NCBI RefSeq assembly: GCF_963082655.1
Contig: NC_081552.1
Span: 96,891,092 to 96,955,091 of the forward strand
DNA length: 64,000 bases
Origin: Stomoxys calcitrans
Lineage: Eukaryota; Arthropoda; Insecta; Diptera; Muscidae
Direction of reading: 5' to 3'
Of this stretch, positions 44,410 through 55,500 are shown piece by piece. A program made the position numbers and the translations under genes. Under the pieces are notes generated by a model, which ran no database searches, was not told where the DNA came from, and was given only the letters and a program-made list of their open reading frames with translations. Positions within the stretch are counted from its first letter, which is position 1. The number at the start of each line of letters is the position of its first letter.

Positions 44410-44596
44410 CACTAGAAAAAATAAATCAGTCAAAATGATTGGTAAGATATATTTATTTAAAAATATATTTCATATTTTTTTTTTGATTTTATATGTATTA
44501 ATAAAAACATTAAATTTATATATACCTTAACATCAAATTAGGCATTTTGACCAGATAGGCAAAATATGTGCAATAAAATATTTGCTCTTTCTAGTG
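44410..44596. mobile_element. piggyBac-like MITE, 187 bp
   Basis: TTAA at 44406-44409 and 44597-44600 brackets CACTAGAAA at one end and TTTCTAGTG at the other. A second inverted element, GTCAAAATG (44431-44439) against CATTTTGAC (near 44543), lies inside each end. TTAA targets and YCCTAGAAA-like termini are features of piggyBac transposons. The interior is non-coding and AT-rich. Confidence 0.75.
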
Positions 44597-44649
44597 TTAA
44601 GTTATTCTAGACAATCTACGTGACAATATTCAACTCAGAAATAACAATC

Positions 44650-44717
<68 letters not shown>

Positions 44718-44885
44718 GAATTTGTGTTTGTTTGTATGTTTGTTTGTTTATTTGCTTTTAAGTTTGTTTGTTTGTGGGTTTGTGAATTTGTTTGTTCCGT
44801 GTAGACTCCAAAACGGCTGAACCGATTTCTTTCAAATTTTCACAGATTGTTGGGAATGATCCGGAAGGAGCAATCTTATGTATAA
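44650..44885 (-). repeat. Element E terminal portion with (TA)n
   Basis: A TA microsatellite (44653-44714) is followed by GTTTGTTTGT repeats and GACTCCAAAACGGCTGAACC, GATTTCTTTCAAATTTTCAC. The same block recurs at about 45870-45950 just inside the next E copy, so E is duplicated around the HINE at 44886-45862. Confidence 0.65.
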
Positions 44886-45862
44886 CAAGTAAAAGCGTGC
44901 AAAGTTCGGCCGGGCCGAGTTTTTTTCCCGGCATCTCTTCTTAGGCAAAAAATGATATAAGAAAAGATTTGCTCTGCTATAGAGCGATATCAAGATATGT
45001 TCTGGTTTAGACCACAATTAAATTATATGTTGGACACCTGCGAAAAATGTCAGCCAATTCAAATAAGAATTGCACCCTTTGGGGGCTCAAGAAGTAAAAT
45101 AGAGAGATCGATTTATTTGGGATCTGTATCGGGCTATACACCGATTCAGACCATATTAAACACGTTTGTTGATGGTCATGAGAGGATCCGTCGTACAAAA
45201 TTTCTGGCAAATCGGATAATAATTGCGACCTCTAGAGGCTCAAGAAGTCAAGATCCCAGATCGGTTTATATGACAGCTATATCAGGTTATGCACCGATTT
45301 GAATCATACTTGGCACAGTTGTTGGAAATCATAACAAAACACGTCGTGCAAAACTTCAGTCAAATCGGAAAAAATTGTGCAGTCTAGAGGCTCAAGAATT
45401 CAAAACCCAAGATCGGTTTATATGTCAGCTATATCAGGTTATGGACCGATTTAAGCCATACTTGGCACAGATGTTGGATATCACAACAAAACACGTCGTT
45501 CAAAATTTCATCCCAATCGGATAAGAATTGCGTACTCTAGAGGCTCAAGAAATCAGGACCCAAGATCGGTTTATATGGCAGCTATATCAAAGCATGGACC
45601 AATATGGCCCATTTAAAATACCAACCGACCTACACTAATAAAAAGTATTTGTGCAAAATTTCAAGCGGCTAGCTTTACTCCTTCGGAAGTTAGCGTGCTT
45701 TCGACAGACAGACGGACGGACGGACATGGCTAGATCGACATAAAATATCGCGACGATCAAGAATATATATACTTTATGGTGTCTCAGACGAATATTTCGA
45801 GTAGTTACAAACAGAATGACGAAATTAGTATACCCCCCATCCTATGGTGGAGGGTATAAAAA
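44886..45862 (+). mobile_element. HINE-A nested in element E
   Basis: It starts AAGTAAAAGCGTGCAAAGTT and GGCCGGGCCGAG. The ATATACCCTCCACC segment is deleted from the hairpin end (GGGCCGAGTTTTTTTCCCGG). The body is A units and it ends ATCCTATGGTGGAGGGTATA. Confidence 0.85.
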
Positions 45863-47367
45863 TCAATTGTTTGTTTGTTTGTGTGTTCCTTATAGACTCA
45901 GAAACGGCTGAACCGATTTTCTTGAAATTTTCACAGATGGTGCATAATGATCCCCGTAGTGTACTACATTTTTTGATATCTGAAGGGGGCGGACCCTCCC
46001 CCTTACCCTAGTTTTCAGAAACTCCAGATCTCGGAGATTGGTGGTGCGATTTAAGCGAAATTTTGTGTGCCCTCATATAGTACCCTAAAAATAAAAATTT
46101 GGTATCCAAATTTCGGATGGGGTACCTAGGGCGGCCGCCCCACCCTCAAACCTACCAAACATATATTTAGACCAATCACGACAATATGGGACTCAAATGA
46201 AAAGTACTTAGGATAAGAAAACGTATCTGATATCTATTTGTCGAACCAAGTGCTAGGGGGACCACCCCAACCCCCAAAACACCCCTAAATCGGCCATATA
46301 TACCGACCATGTCAATGTGGAGCTTAAATGAAAGGTTTTGGGGGGTAGAAAAAGAATTGATACCCACTTTCGGGACCAATTTTCTGGGGGTCAACTCCTT
46401 TCCCAAAATATGGGGTTCATATAAATGATACATAATATATGAGAATAGAGCACGTTGCTGATATATTTTCCGGGCTTAGTGTTTGGGCGACCACCCCATT
46501 CCCCAAAACACCCCTAAATCAGCCATATTTACCGACCATGTCAATGTGGAGATTAAATAAAAGGTATTGGAAGGTAGAGCAAGAATTGATACCAACTTTC
46601 GGGACCAATTTTTTGGGGGTCAAGCCTTTCCCAAAATACCACACAAGCAGCAAGTTTTTAGTGACCATCGCAAAATGGAGCTCAAATAAAGGTATTTGGG
46701 AGTAGAATACGAATTTGATATCCAAATGTAGGACCATGTATTAAGGGAATCAATCCTTCCCCAAAACACCCCGCAAAGGGTAAAAAATTTTCGACCATGC
46801 CAATATGTGGTATTTAAGATTAGAAAACGAATTTGATAAACTATTTTGGGTCACTACAACCTACCTACCTCACCCCCGAAAACACCCCTAAATCAGATAT
46901 CATGAGAGTAGCGGGCTCCCTAGCCCTCCCCTTTACCATAAAAGTACGACCCCAAAATAAAAGTGAACCAATTGGGACAATATGGGATTCAAATGAAAGA
47001 TATTCAGGAGTACACCACGAATTTCATATTAATAATTGGATCCAAGTAACTGGGGAGCCGCCACGACCCCAAACCCCCTAAAATAGGTTTATAAGACGAT
47101 AATGACAATATGGGACTCGAATGAAAGATATTCGGGAGTAGAAAATGGTCAGGAAGGAGGAAAAGGCTTTTTTGTTTGTCGATATTGGAAGGGGGCAGAC
47201 CCTCCCCCGCTACCCAAAAAACACCACCTAAAAAAAGTGGATCGAAAGGGACAATCTGGGTACCAAATGAAATGTATTGGGGAGTACGAATATGATATTA
47301 AAAATTTGTATCAAGTATGCGAGGAGTCGTCTATCCCCAAAAACTACCCCAAACAAACATATTGGAC
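45863..47367 (-). repeat. Element E, inverted copy
   Basis: It contains GAAGGGGGCGGACCCTCCCC, CTCCAGATCTCGGAGATTGG, TTTGGTATCCAAATTTCGGA and ten or so units with GGGACTCAAATGAAA. It is the reverse complement of 1-1330. Open frames here are repeat shadows. Confidence 0.75.
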
Positions 47368-47700
47368 GATTTGAACCATACTTGGCACACTTATTGGATA
47401 TCATAAGAAAACACGTCGTGCAAAATTTCAGTCAAATCGGATAAAAATTGTGCAGTCTAGAGGCTCAAGAAGTCAAAACCCAAGATCGGTTTATATGTCA
47501 GCTATATCAGGTTATAGCTTGCAAAGCTATTGGCGCTATTTCAAGTTATCAACCGATTCGGACCATGCTTGGTTATGCTGTTGGAGTAAAAGTAATTGTG
47601 CAAAATGTCAGCCAAAATTTAATAAGAATTGAGCCCTATAGTGGCTCAAGAATTAAAATCGGGAAATCGGTTCATATCTGTAAAGAATTTGTCGCAACTA
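47368..47700 (+). mobile_element. HINE-A internal fragment
   Basis: It starts ATTTGAACCATACTTGGCAC with about two units, the second strongly diverged (ACCGATTCGGACCATGCTTG). It has no ends. Confidence 0.65.
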
Positions 47701-47925
47701 TTAGTGAAGGAATATACAGTGCTCAAAATGTTTTTCTGATATTTTTGACATGATTCTTACCCATGCGCAACGGTGACATAAAGTGGAAATTGGATTGAAT
47801 TCAAAAATAGTCAAAATGATGGCAATGTGATGGGAATCAACTGTGAGCATCACCAACAACAAATTCAGCGCCATCTATTGAGAGATAGAAATTATTTGAA
47901 TAGCCAACCAATCCCGAACAAAGAA
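47701..47925. other. Short unassigned stretch
   Basis: About 220 bp between two HINEs. It includes TTCAGCGCCATCTATTGAGA, which shares only AGCGCCATCTA with the hairpin arm at 42240. No gene is seen. Confidence 0.4.
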
Positions 47926-49433
47926 CAAGTAAAAGCGTGCTAAGTTCGGCCGGGCCGAATCTTATATACCCTTCACCATAGATCGCATTTGTCGAGTTCT
48001 TTTCCCGGCATCTCTTCTTAGGCAAAAAAGGATATAAGAAAAGAGTTGCTCTGCTATTAAAACGATATCAAGATATGGTCCGGTTCGGACCACAATTAAA
48101 TTATATGTTGGAGACCTGTGTAAAATTTCAGCTAATTCGTATAAGAATTGCGCCCATTGGGGCTCACGAAGTAAAATAAAGAGAACGATTTATATGGGAT
48201 CTGTATCGGGCTATAGACCGATTCAGACCATAATAAACACGTTTTTTGATGGTCATGAGAGGATCCGTCGTACAAAATTTCAGGCATATCGGATAATAAT
48301 TGCGACCTCTAGGGGTCAAGAAGTCAAGATCCCAGATCGGTTTATATGGCAGCTATATCAGGTTATGAACCGATTTGAACCTTATTTGACACAGTTGTTG
48401 AAAGTAAAAATAAAATACGTCATGCAAAATTTCAGCCAAATCGGATAGGAATTGCGCCCTCTAGAAGCTCAAGAAGTCAAGACCCAAGATCGGTTTATAT
48501 GGCAGCTATATCAGGTTATGGACCGATTTGAACTATACTTGGCACAGATGTTGGATATCATAACAAAACACGTCGCGCAAAAACTCATTCAAATTGGATA
48601 AGAATTGTGCCCTCTAGAGGCTCAAGAAGTCAAGACCCAAGATCGGTTTATATAACAGCTATATCAGGTTATAGACCGATTTGAACTATACTTGGCACAG
48701 TTGTTGGATATCATAGCAAAACACGTCGTGCAAAATTTCATTCCAATCGGATAAGAATTGCGCACTCTAGAGGCTCAAGAAGTCAAGACCCAAGATCGGT
48801 TTATATGGCAGCTATATCAGGTTATGGACCGATTTAAACCATACTTGGCACAGTTATTGGATATAATAACGAAACACGTCGTGCAAAATTTATTCTGGTC
48901 GGATAAGAATTGCGCCTTCTAGAGGCTCAAGAAGTCAAGACCCAAGATCGGTTTATATGGCAGCTATATCAGGTTATGGACCGATTTGAACTATACTCGG
49001 CACAGTTGTTGGATTTCATAGCAAAACACGTCGTGCAAAATTTCATTCCAATCGGATAAGAATTGCGCACGCTAGAGGCTCAAGAAGTCAAGAATCAAGA
49101 TCGGTTTATATGGCAGCTTTATCGAAACATGGACCGATATGGCACATTTACAATACCAACCGACCTACACTAATAAGAAGTATTTGTGCAAAATTTCAAG
49201 CGGCTAGCTTTACTCCTTCGGAAGTTAGCGTGCTTTCGACAGACAGACGGACGGACGGACAGACGGACGGACGGACGGACGGACAGACGGACGGACATGG
49301 CTAGATCGACATAAAATGTCGCGACGATCAAGAATATATATACTTTATGGGGTCTCAGGCGAATATTTCGAGTAGTTACAAACAGAATGACGAAATTAGT
49401 ATACCCCCCATCTTATGGTGGAGGGTATAAAAA
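47926..49433 (+). mobile_element. HINE-A, both ends present, regular 153-bp units
   Basis: It starts AAGTAAAAGCGTGCTAAGTT. The motif GACCCAAGATCGG recurs at about 48481, 48634, 48787 and 48939, giving a 153-bp period. A long GACG/GACA run (49237-49297) precedes the terminal block, and it ends ATCTTATGGTGGAGGGTATA. Confidence 0.9.
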
Positions 49434-49632
49434 GAGAGCGAGAGGTACAGGTGAGTGTGTTAAAAGTAGATCATATTATTTTCAATACTGTTTTGACATG
49501 CTGTCTGTCCTTCAAATAAATAAAATATAGGAACTAACATTTGACTGTTTTCGGTATTATTTTTTTAACCCTCCTACCCTGGGACAAGCTTCCACAATAG
49601 TCTAAAAGTACTATAAAAACATGGGCGCAAAA
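49434..49632. other. Short unassigned stretch
   Basis: AT-rich; it contains GGTACAGGTGAGTGTG, which resembles a splice donor, but no coding sequence precedes it except HINE DNA. Confidence 0.4.
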
Positions 49633-49634
49633 TA

Positions 49635-49850
49635 TTGGGTTGCCCAAAAAGTAATTGCGGATTTTTCATATAGTCGGCGTTGACAAATTTTTTCACAGCT
49701 TGTGACTCTGTAATTGCATTCTTTCTTCTGTCAGTTATCAGCTATTACTTTTAGCTAGCTTTAGAAAAAAGTATAAAAAAAGTATATTTGATTAAAGTTC
49801 ATTCTAAGTTTTATTAAAAAAGTCATTTACTTTCCTTTAAAAATCCGCAA
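49635..49850. mobile_element. Mariner-derived MITE, inverted, right end truncated
   Basis: It starts TTGGGTTGCCCAAAAAGTAA after TA, and the interior is the inverse of 29411-29648 (ATAGTCGGCGTTGACAAATT; AGTTCATTCTAAGTTTTATT). It stops at AAATCCGCAA, missing the last 16-17 bases of the terminal repeat, and abuts a truncated HINE-A. Confidence 0.82.
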
Positions 49851-50199
49851 CCTCAATCTTATATACCCTCCACCATGGATTTCATTTGTCGAGTTCTCTT
49901 CCCGACATCTCTTCATAGGCAAAAAATGATATAAGAAAAAATTTGCTCTGCTTAGAGCGCTATCAAGATTTGGTCCGGCTTGGACCAAAATCAATCATAT
50001 GTTGGAGACCTGTGTAAAATGTCAGCCAATTCGAATAAGAATTCCACCCTTTGGGGGCTCAAGAATTAAAATAGAGAGATCGATTTATATGGGAGCTGTA
50101 TCGGGCTATAGACCGATTCAGACCATAATAAACACGTATGTTAATGGTCATGAGAGCATCCGTTGTACAAAATCGGCAAATCAGGCAAATCGGATGATA
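49851..50199 (+). mobile_element. HINE-A fragment, left side of a mariner insertion
   Basis: It starts TCAATCTTATATACCCTCCA (the first ~35 bp with the palindrome are gone), then CCCGACATCTCTTCATAGGC and one to two units. It stops at GGCAAATCGGATGATA where the mariner begins. Confidence 0.8.
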
Positions 50200-51140
50200 T
50201 TGGGTTGCCTAAAAAGTAATTGCGGATTTTTTAAAAGAAAGTAAATGCATTTTTAATAAAACTTAGAATGAACTTTAATCAAATATATAATTGCCATTTT
50301 GTTCGATAACCTTTTGCCATCTTCCTGGCAAATTTCGTATTCCACGCTCATAGAACTTCTGGCCTTTATCTGCAAACAACTGAACCAAGTGCGATTTTAT
50401 AGCCTCATCATTGCCGAAAGTTTTACCATTTAAGGAGTTCTGCAAAGATCGAAATAAATGGAAGCCTGATGGTGCAAGGTCAGAGCTATATGTTGGATGC
50501 ATCAAAAGTTCCCAGCCAAGCTCACTCAGTTTTTGGCGAGTGACCAAAGATGTGTGCGGTCTAGCGTTGTCCTGGTGGAATATGACACCTTTACGATTGA
50601 CCAATTCTGGTCACTTCTCCTTGATGGCTGTATTCAATTTGTCCAATTGTTGACAGTAAACATCCAAATTAATCGTTTGGTTCCTTGGAAGCAGCTCAAA
50701 ATATACCACACCCTTCCAATCCCACCAAACAGACAGCATAACCTTCTTTTGGTGGATATCAGCCTTTGAAGTGGTTTGAGCTGGTTCACCATGCTTGGAC
50801 CATGATCGTTTTCGACTAACGTTGTTGTAAACAATCCATTTTTCATCTCCAGTTATGATTCGTGTTAAAAACGCATCGAATTCATTGCGTTTAGGGTGCA
50901 TATAGGTGCATAAGGTGCACAAGCGTTGATTCGGTTTGAAAAATGAATTTCTTTCAATACATGTGGTACCCAAATATCAAGCTTTTTCACCAGTCCAAGA
51001 CTTTTTATGTGATAATGAACGGTTGATTTTGGTATATTTAACTTCTCTCCTATCTCACGCTCAGTTACATGACGATCCAATTCGATTAATACTTAAAATT
51101 TGCTTAAAATTTGTCAACGCCGACTGTATGAAAAATCAGC
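50200..51140 (-). mobile_element. Mariner transposon, internally deleted and inactive
   Basis: The left terminal repeat TTGGGTTGCCTAAAAAGTAA follows TA at 50198-50199. The other end shows TTTGTCAACGCCGACTGTAT and GAAAAATCAGC but stops short of the outer repeat. Its termini match the MITEs at 29411-29648 and 49635-49850. At 941 bp it is shorter than the usual ~1.3 kb because the 5' coding part is missing. Confidence 0.88.
50275..51101 (-). pseudogene. Mariner transposase (DD34D family), dead
   Basis: Reading on the minus strand: the second helix-turn-helix (DRHVTEREIGEKLNIPKSTV) and WVPH linker (WVPHVLKE); catalytic-domain segments TRIITGDEKWIVYNN (first Asp), VWWDWKGVVYFELLPRNQTI, IFHQDNARPHTS (second Asp) and YSSDLAPSGFHLFRSLQNSL. 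In the last, the third catalytic Asp (PSD in active mariners) is Gly. The first helix-turn-helix, roughly the first 100 residues, is absent. There is a frameshift near 50890-50920 beside a small GGTGCATA/GGTGCACA duplication, and an in-frame TGA at 50611-50613 (IKEK, stop, PELVNRKG). Confidence 0.88.
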
Positions 51141-51311
51141 AAAATACTTCATGCAAAAATTCATTCAAATCGGATAAGAATTGCGCCCTCTTGAGGCTCA
51201 AGAAGACAAGCCCCAAGATCGGTTTATATGGCAGCTATATCAGGTTATGGACCGATTTAAACCATACTTAGCGCAGTTGTTGGAAGTGATACCAAAACAC
51301 TACGTGCAAAA
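51141..51311 (+). mobile_element. HINE-A fragment, right side of the mariner
   Basis: AAATACTTCATGCAAAAATT to CCAAAACACTACGTGCAAAA, about one unit. It is not flush with 50199: some HINE sequence and the mariner end were lost. Confidence 0.75.
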
Positions 51312-51401
51312 AAACCTTCCCCTTACCCTAATTTTCAGCAACGCAAAATCTCGGAGATAGTTGGTGCGATTCAAGCGATTTAAAAACAAGCGATTTAAAA
51401 A
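51312..51401 (-). repeat. Element E fragment
   Basis: CTTCCCCTTACCCTAATTTT and AAAATCTCGGAGATAGTTGG match 45990-46050. The 3' part contains a 16-bp tandem copy of AAGCGATTTAAAAAC. Confidence 0.6.
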
Positions 51402-53512
51402 CAAGTAAAAAGGCATTAAGTTCGGCCGGGCCGAACTTTAGAAACCCACCACCTCGGGTATATATCTAAACCACCTTTCATCAAAATTCGGTGAAAATTT
51501 CATACCTTTTGTCCCATATCAGTTGTATCAAAATAAATTTCGATTTGGACCAAATACTAATAATTACAGTAGCTATATCTAAAAATAAACCAATCTGAAC
51601 CATATACGACACGGATGTATAAAAGCCTAACATAAGTCACTGTGTATTGACACAGAAATCGGATTATAAATGCGCCTTTTATGGGGCCAAGACTTTAAAT
51701 CGAGTTATCGGTCTACATTGCAGCTATATCCAAATCTGGACCGATTTGGGCCAAGTTACATAAACATGTCGAAGAGCCTAACACAAAGCACTGTCCCAAA
51801 TTTCGAAATGGGACAATAAATGCCTCTTTTATGGGCCCAAAACCTTAAATCGAGAGATCGGTCTATATGGCAGCTATATTCAAATCTGGACCGATCTGGG
51901 CAAAATTGAAGAAGGACGTCGAAGAGCCTATCTGAACTCACTGTCTCAAATTTCAGCTACATCGGACAATAAATGCGTCTTTTATGGCCCCAAACACTAA
52001 AACCTAGATATCGGTCTAAATGGCAGCTATATCCAAATCTGGACCGATCTAATCAAATTGATGAAGGATGTCGAAATGCCTCAGACAATTCACTGTCCCA
52101 AATTTAAGCAAAATCGGATAATAAATGTGGCTTTTATGGGCCAAAGACCCTTAATCGGAGAATCGGTCTATATGGCAGCTATATCCAAATCTGGACCGAT
52201 CTGGGCCAAATTGACGAAAGATGTCGATGGGCCTAACACAATTCACTGTCCCGAATTTCATCATAATCGTAAAGGGTGATTTTTTTGAGGTTAGGATTTT
52301 CATGCATTAGTATTTGACAGATCACGTGGGATTTCAGACATGGTGTCAAAGAGAAAGATGCTCAGTATGCTTTGACATTTCATCATGAATAGACTTACTA
52401 ACGAGCAACGCTTGCAAATCATTGAATTTTATTACCAAAATCAGTGTTCGGTTCGAAATGTGTTCATTCACCGTAACGTTGCGTCCAACAGCATCTTTGA
52501 AAAAATACGGTCCAATGATTCCACCAGCGTACAAACCACACCAAACAGTGCATTTTTCGGGATGCATGGGCAGTTCTTGAACGGCTTCTGGTTGCTCTTC
52601 ACTCCAAATGCGGCAATTTTGCTTATTTACGTAGCCATTCAACCAGAAATGAGCCTCATCGCTGAACAAAATTTGTCGATTCACTGAAAATGATTTCACT
52701 GAAAATGATTCACTGAAAATGATTTGCAAGCGTTGCTCGTTAGTAAGTCTATTCATGATGAAATGTCAAAGCATACTGAGCATCTTTCTCTTTGACACCA
52801 TGTCTGAAATCCCACGTGATCTGTCAAATACTAATGCATGAAAATCCTAACCTCAAAAAAATCACCCTTTATAATAAATGTGGCTTTTGTGGGCCTAAGA
52901 ACCCTAAATCGGAGGATTGGTCTATATGGCAGCTATATCCAAATCTGACTCGATCTGGACCAAATTTACGAAGGAAGTTGAAGTGCCTAACACAACTCTA
53001 AGTCCCAAATTTGAGCAAAATCGGATGATAAATGTGGCTGTTATGGGCCTTAGACCATAAATCGGAGGATCGGTCAATATTGCAGCTATATCCAAATCTG
53101 GACCGAACTAGACCAAATTGACGAAATATGTCGAAATATGTCGAAGGGCCTAACGCAACTCAATGTCCCAAATTTCAGCAAAATCGGATGATAAATGTGG
53201 CTTTTATGGGCCTAAGACCCTAAATCGGCGGATCGCTCTATATGGGGGCTATATCAAGATATAGCCCATCTTCGAACTTAACCTGTTTATAGACCAACAA
53301 AGAATCTGTGCAAAATTTCAGCTCAATATCCCTGTTTTTAAAGACTGTAGCGTGATTTCAACAGACAGACGGACGGACATGTCTAGATCGTCTTAGATTT
53401 TTACGCTGATCAAGAATATATACACTTTATAGGGTCGGAAATGGATATTTCGATGTGTTGCAAACGAAATGACAAAATGAATATACCCCCATCCTTTGGT
53501 GGTGGGTATAAT
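51402..53512 (+). mobile_element. HINE-B, both ends present, split by a MITE
   Basis: It starts AAGTAAAAAGGCATTAAGTT, GGCCGGGCC, CACCACCTCGGGTATATAT. B units have AAATGCGCCTTTTATGGG and GATCGGTCTATATGGCAGCT, and it ends GACAGACAGACGGACGGACA and CATCCTTTGGTGGTGGGTAT. The MITE at 52270-52872 splits TCATAATCG(TA) from TAATAAATGTGGC, restoring a normal unit. Confidence 0.88.
52270..52872. mobile_element. Long-TIR Tc1/mariner MITE with captured transposase segment (copy 2)
   Basis: TAAAGGGTGATTTTTTTGAG and its inverse bound it, with terminal similarity of about 150 bp or more. The internal transposase piece (ILFSDEAHFWLNGYVNKQNC; GIIGPYFFKDAVGRNVT) is on the minus strand, opposite to copy 1. This copy keeps about 35 bp (GAATGTGTTCATTCACCG region) lost from copy 1. 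Repeats of ATTTTCAGTGAA sit at the junction of TIR and core in both. Confidence 0.85.
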
Positions 53513-55500
53513 AAAGATTTGGTATTCAAATTTCAGATAGGGTACCTAGGGGAGCCGACCCACCCTAAAACCTACCAAATATATATTTAGACCAACCACG
53601 ACAATATGGGACTCAAATAAAAGGTATTTAGGATAAGAAAACGTATCTAGGGGATCACCCTAAACCCCAAAACACCCCTAAATCGGACATATTCAACGAC
53701 CATGGCAATATGGGACTCAAATGAAAGGTATTTGCGAATAGAATACGAAACTAATATCCTAATGTGGGACCACGTATCGGGGGTCCACCCCTTCCCCAAA
53801 CAGGACTTATTTACTGACCATAGGAATATGGGGCTTAAGTAAAAGGTATTTAAGTGTAGAACTTGAATCTGATATCCAAATATGGGACCAAGTGTTAAGG
53901 GTGCCGCCTCTTTCAAAAGCATCCCCCCAAGGGGACAAATTTACTAAAATAGCAATATGGGGCTCAAATGAAAAGTCTTTGGGAGTAAAGCACGAATCTG
54001 ATATCAATATTCGGGAAAATGTCTATTGAGGCCACCCCACAACACCACCCAAATAGGAAGTATTTTCTGAATATTGCAATATGAGGTTCAAATAAGAGGT
54101 GTTTTAAAGTGGAACACGAATCCGATATATATTTTCAAGGCCAACTCACTGAAAGGCCGCCCATCCCCCAAAACACCCCCCAGCCGGTCATGTTTGCTGA
54201 CTATGGAAATATGGAGCTCAAAATAAGAGTATGTGGGAGTAGATCACGTATCTGATATCAACATTAGGGGCAAACTGTCCAGCGGACGTCCCACCACAAT
54301 AACAACCCCCAAATAGGACGTATTTGCTCACCAAGACAATTTGGGTCTTAAAGAGAGTGGAACTAAATATTCATAGTATTTAGGCCCAATACCGCAAACC
54401 GGACATATTTGCTGACTTTTGCAATAAGGTGTTTTAATGAGATTAGAAAACGAATTTGGTATCTAATTTTGAGGGCAATGGCAATATGGGGTTCAAACAA
54501 ATGATATATAGATATATGAGAATAGAGTACGTTGTTGATATATTTTCCGGGCTAAATGTTTGGGGGACCACCCCAATCGCCAAAACTCCCCTAAAAAGGG
54601 CATATTTACCCATCATGTCAATGTGGAGCTTAAATGAATGTTATTGGGGGTAGAGCAAGAATTGATACCCATTTTCGCAAGAATTGATACCCAAAATACC
54701 CCACAAACAGCAATTTTTTTATGACCATTGCAATATGGGGCTTTTTTTGGGAGTAGAATACGAATTTGATATCCAAATGTAGGACCATGTATTTAGGGCA
54801 TCAATTCCCTTTACCAAAACACCACCAAAAGTGAAAAAAATTTCGATCATGCCAATATGTGGCTCAAATGAAAGGTATTTGAGATTAGAAAACGAATTTA
54901 ATAACCTATTTTGGTGCCATGTGTTTGGGGGACGCCTCATCCTGTGAACTCCTCATAAGCCAATGAGGGGTTTAAATAAATGGTATTTAAGAGAAAAGCA
55001 CGATGCTGATATTTTTCAGGGCCAAGTGTCAAGTGTCACTAAAAGATTTTCAATTGTCGAAAATAAATATTCCTAGGAAACTTTTGTTCCATATAAAGTA
55101 AAAGAAGGCGCAGCGGAGCGGGCCCGGGTCAGCTAGTATAGTTATATGAGTATAGAGCACGTTGCTGATATATTGATATATATATGTGGGGCTTAAATGA
55201 AAGGAATTGGGGGTAGAGCAAGAATTGATACCCACTCTTGGGACCAATTTTTTGGGGGTTTACCCCTTTCCCAAAATACCCAACAAAGAGCAATTTTTTA
55301 CTGACCATGCTAATATGTGGCTCAAAGGAAAGGTATTTGAGATTAGAAATCGAATTTGACAACCTAGTATGGGGTTTAAATAAATGGTATTTAAAAGAAG
55401 ACCATGATGCTGATTTTTTTCAGGGTCAAGTGTCTTGTGGACCACCTTACCCCCGAAAACACCCCTAAGTCCGATATCATGAGAATATCGGGCTGAAGTA
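53513..55500 (-). repeat. Element E, inverted; two adjoining copies
   Basis: Units like those at 45863-47367 run to about 55138, where the sequence AAGGCGCAGCGGAGCGGGCC, CGGGTCAGCTAGTATA looks like an element terminus. A second E segment follows (ATATGAGTATAGAGCACGTT to about 55500). The fragment AAGTGTCAAGTGTCACTAAA marks a small duplication just before the terminus. Confidence 0.7.

Noticed and set aside
47926..49297. Regularly spaced repeats resembling a CRISPR array
   Set aside because: The period is 153 bp with whole-unit similarity and no unique spacers, and the setting is eukaryotic. These are HINE tandem units.
49440..49470. CAG/GTGAGT splice donor-like site
   Set aside because: No coding sequence precedes it (HINE end only), codon bias is absent and no matching acceptor context was found.
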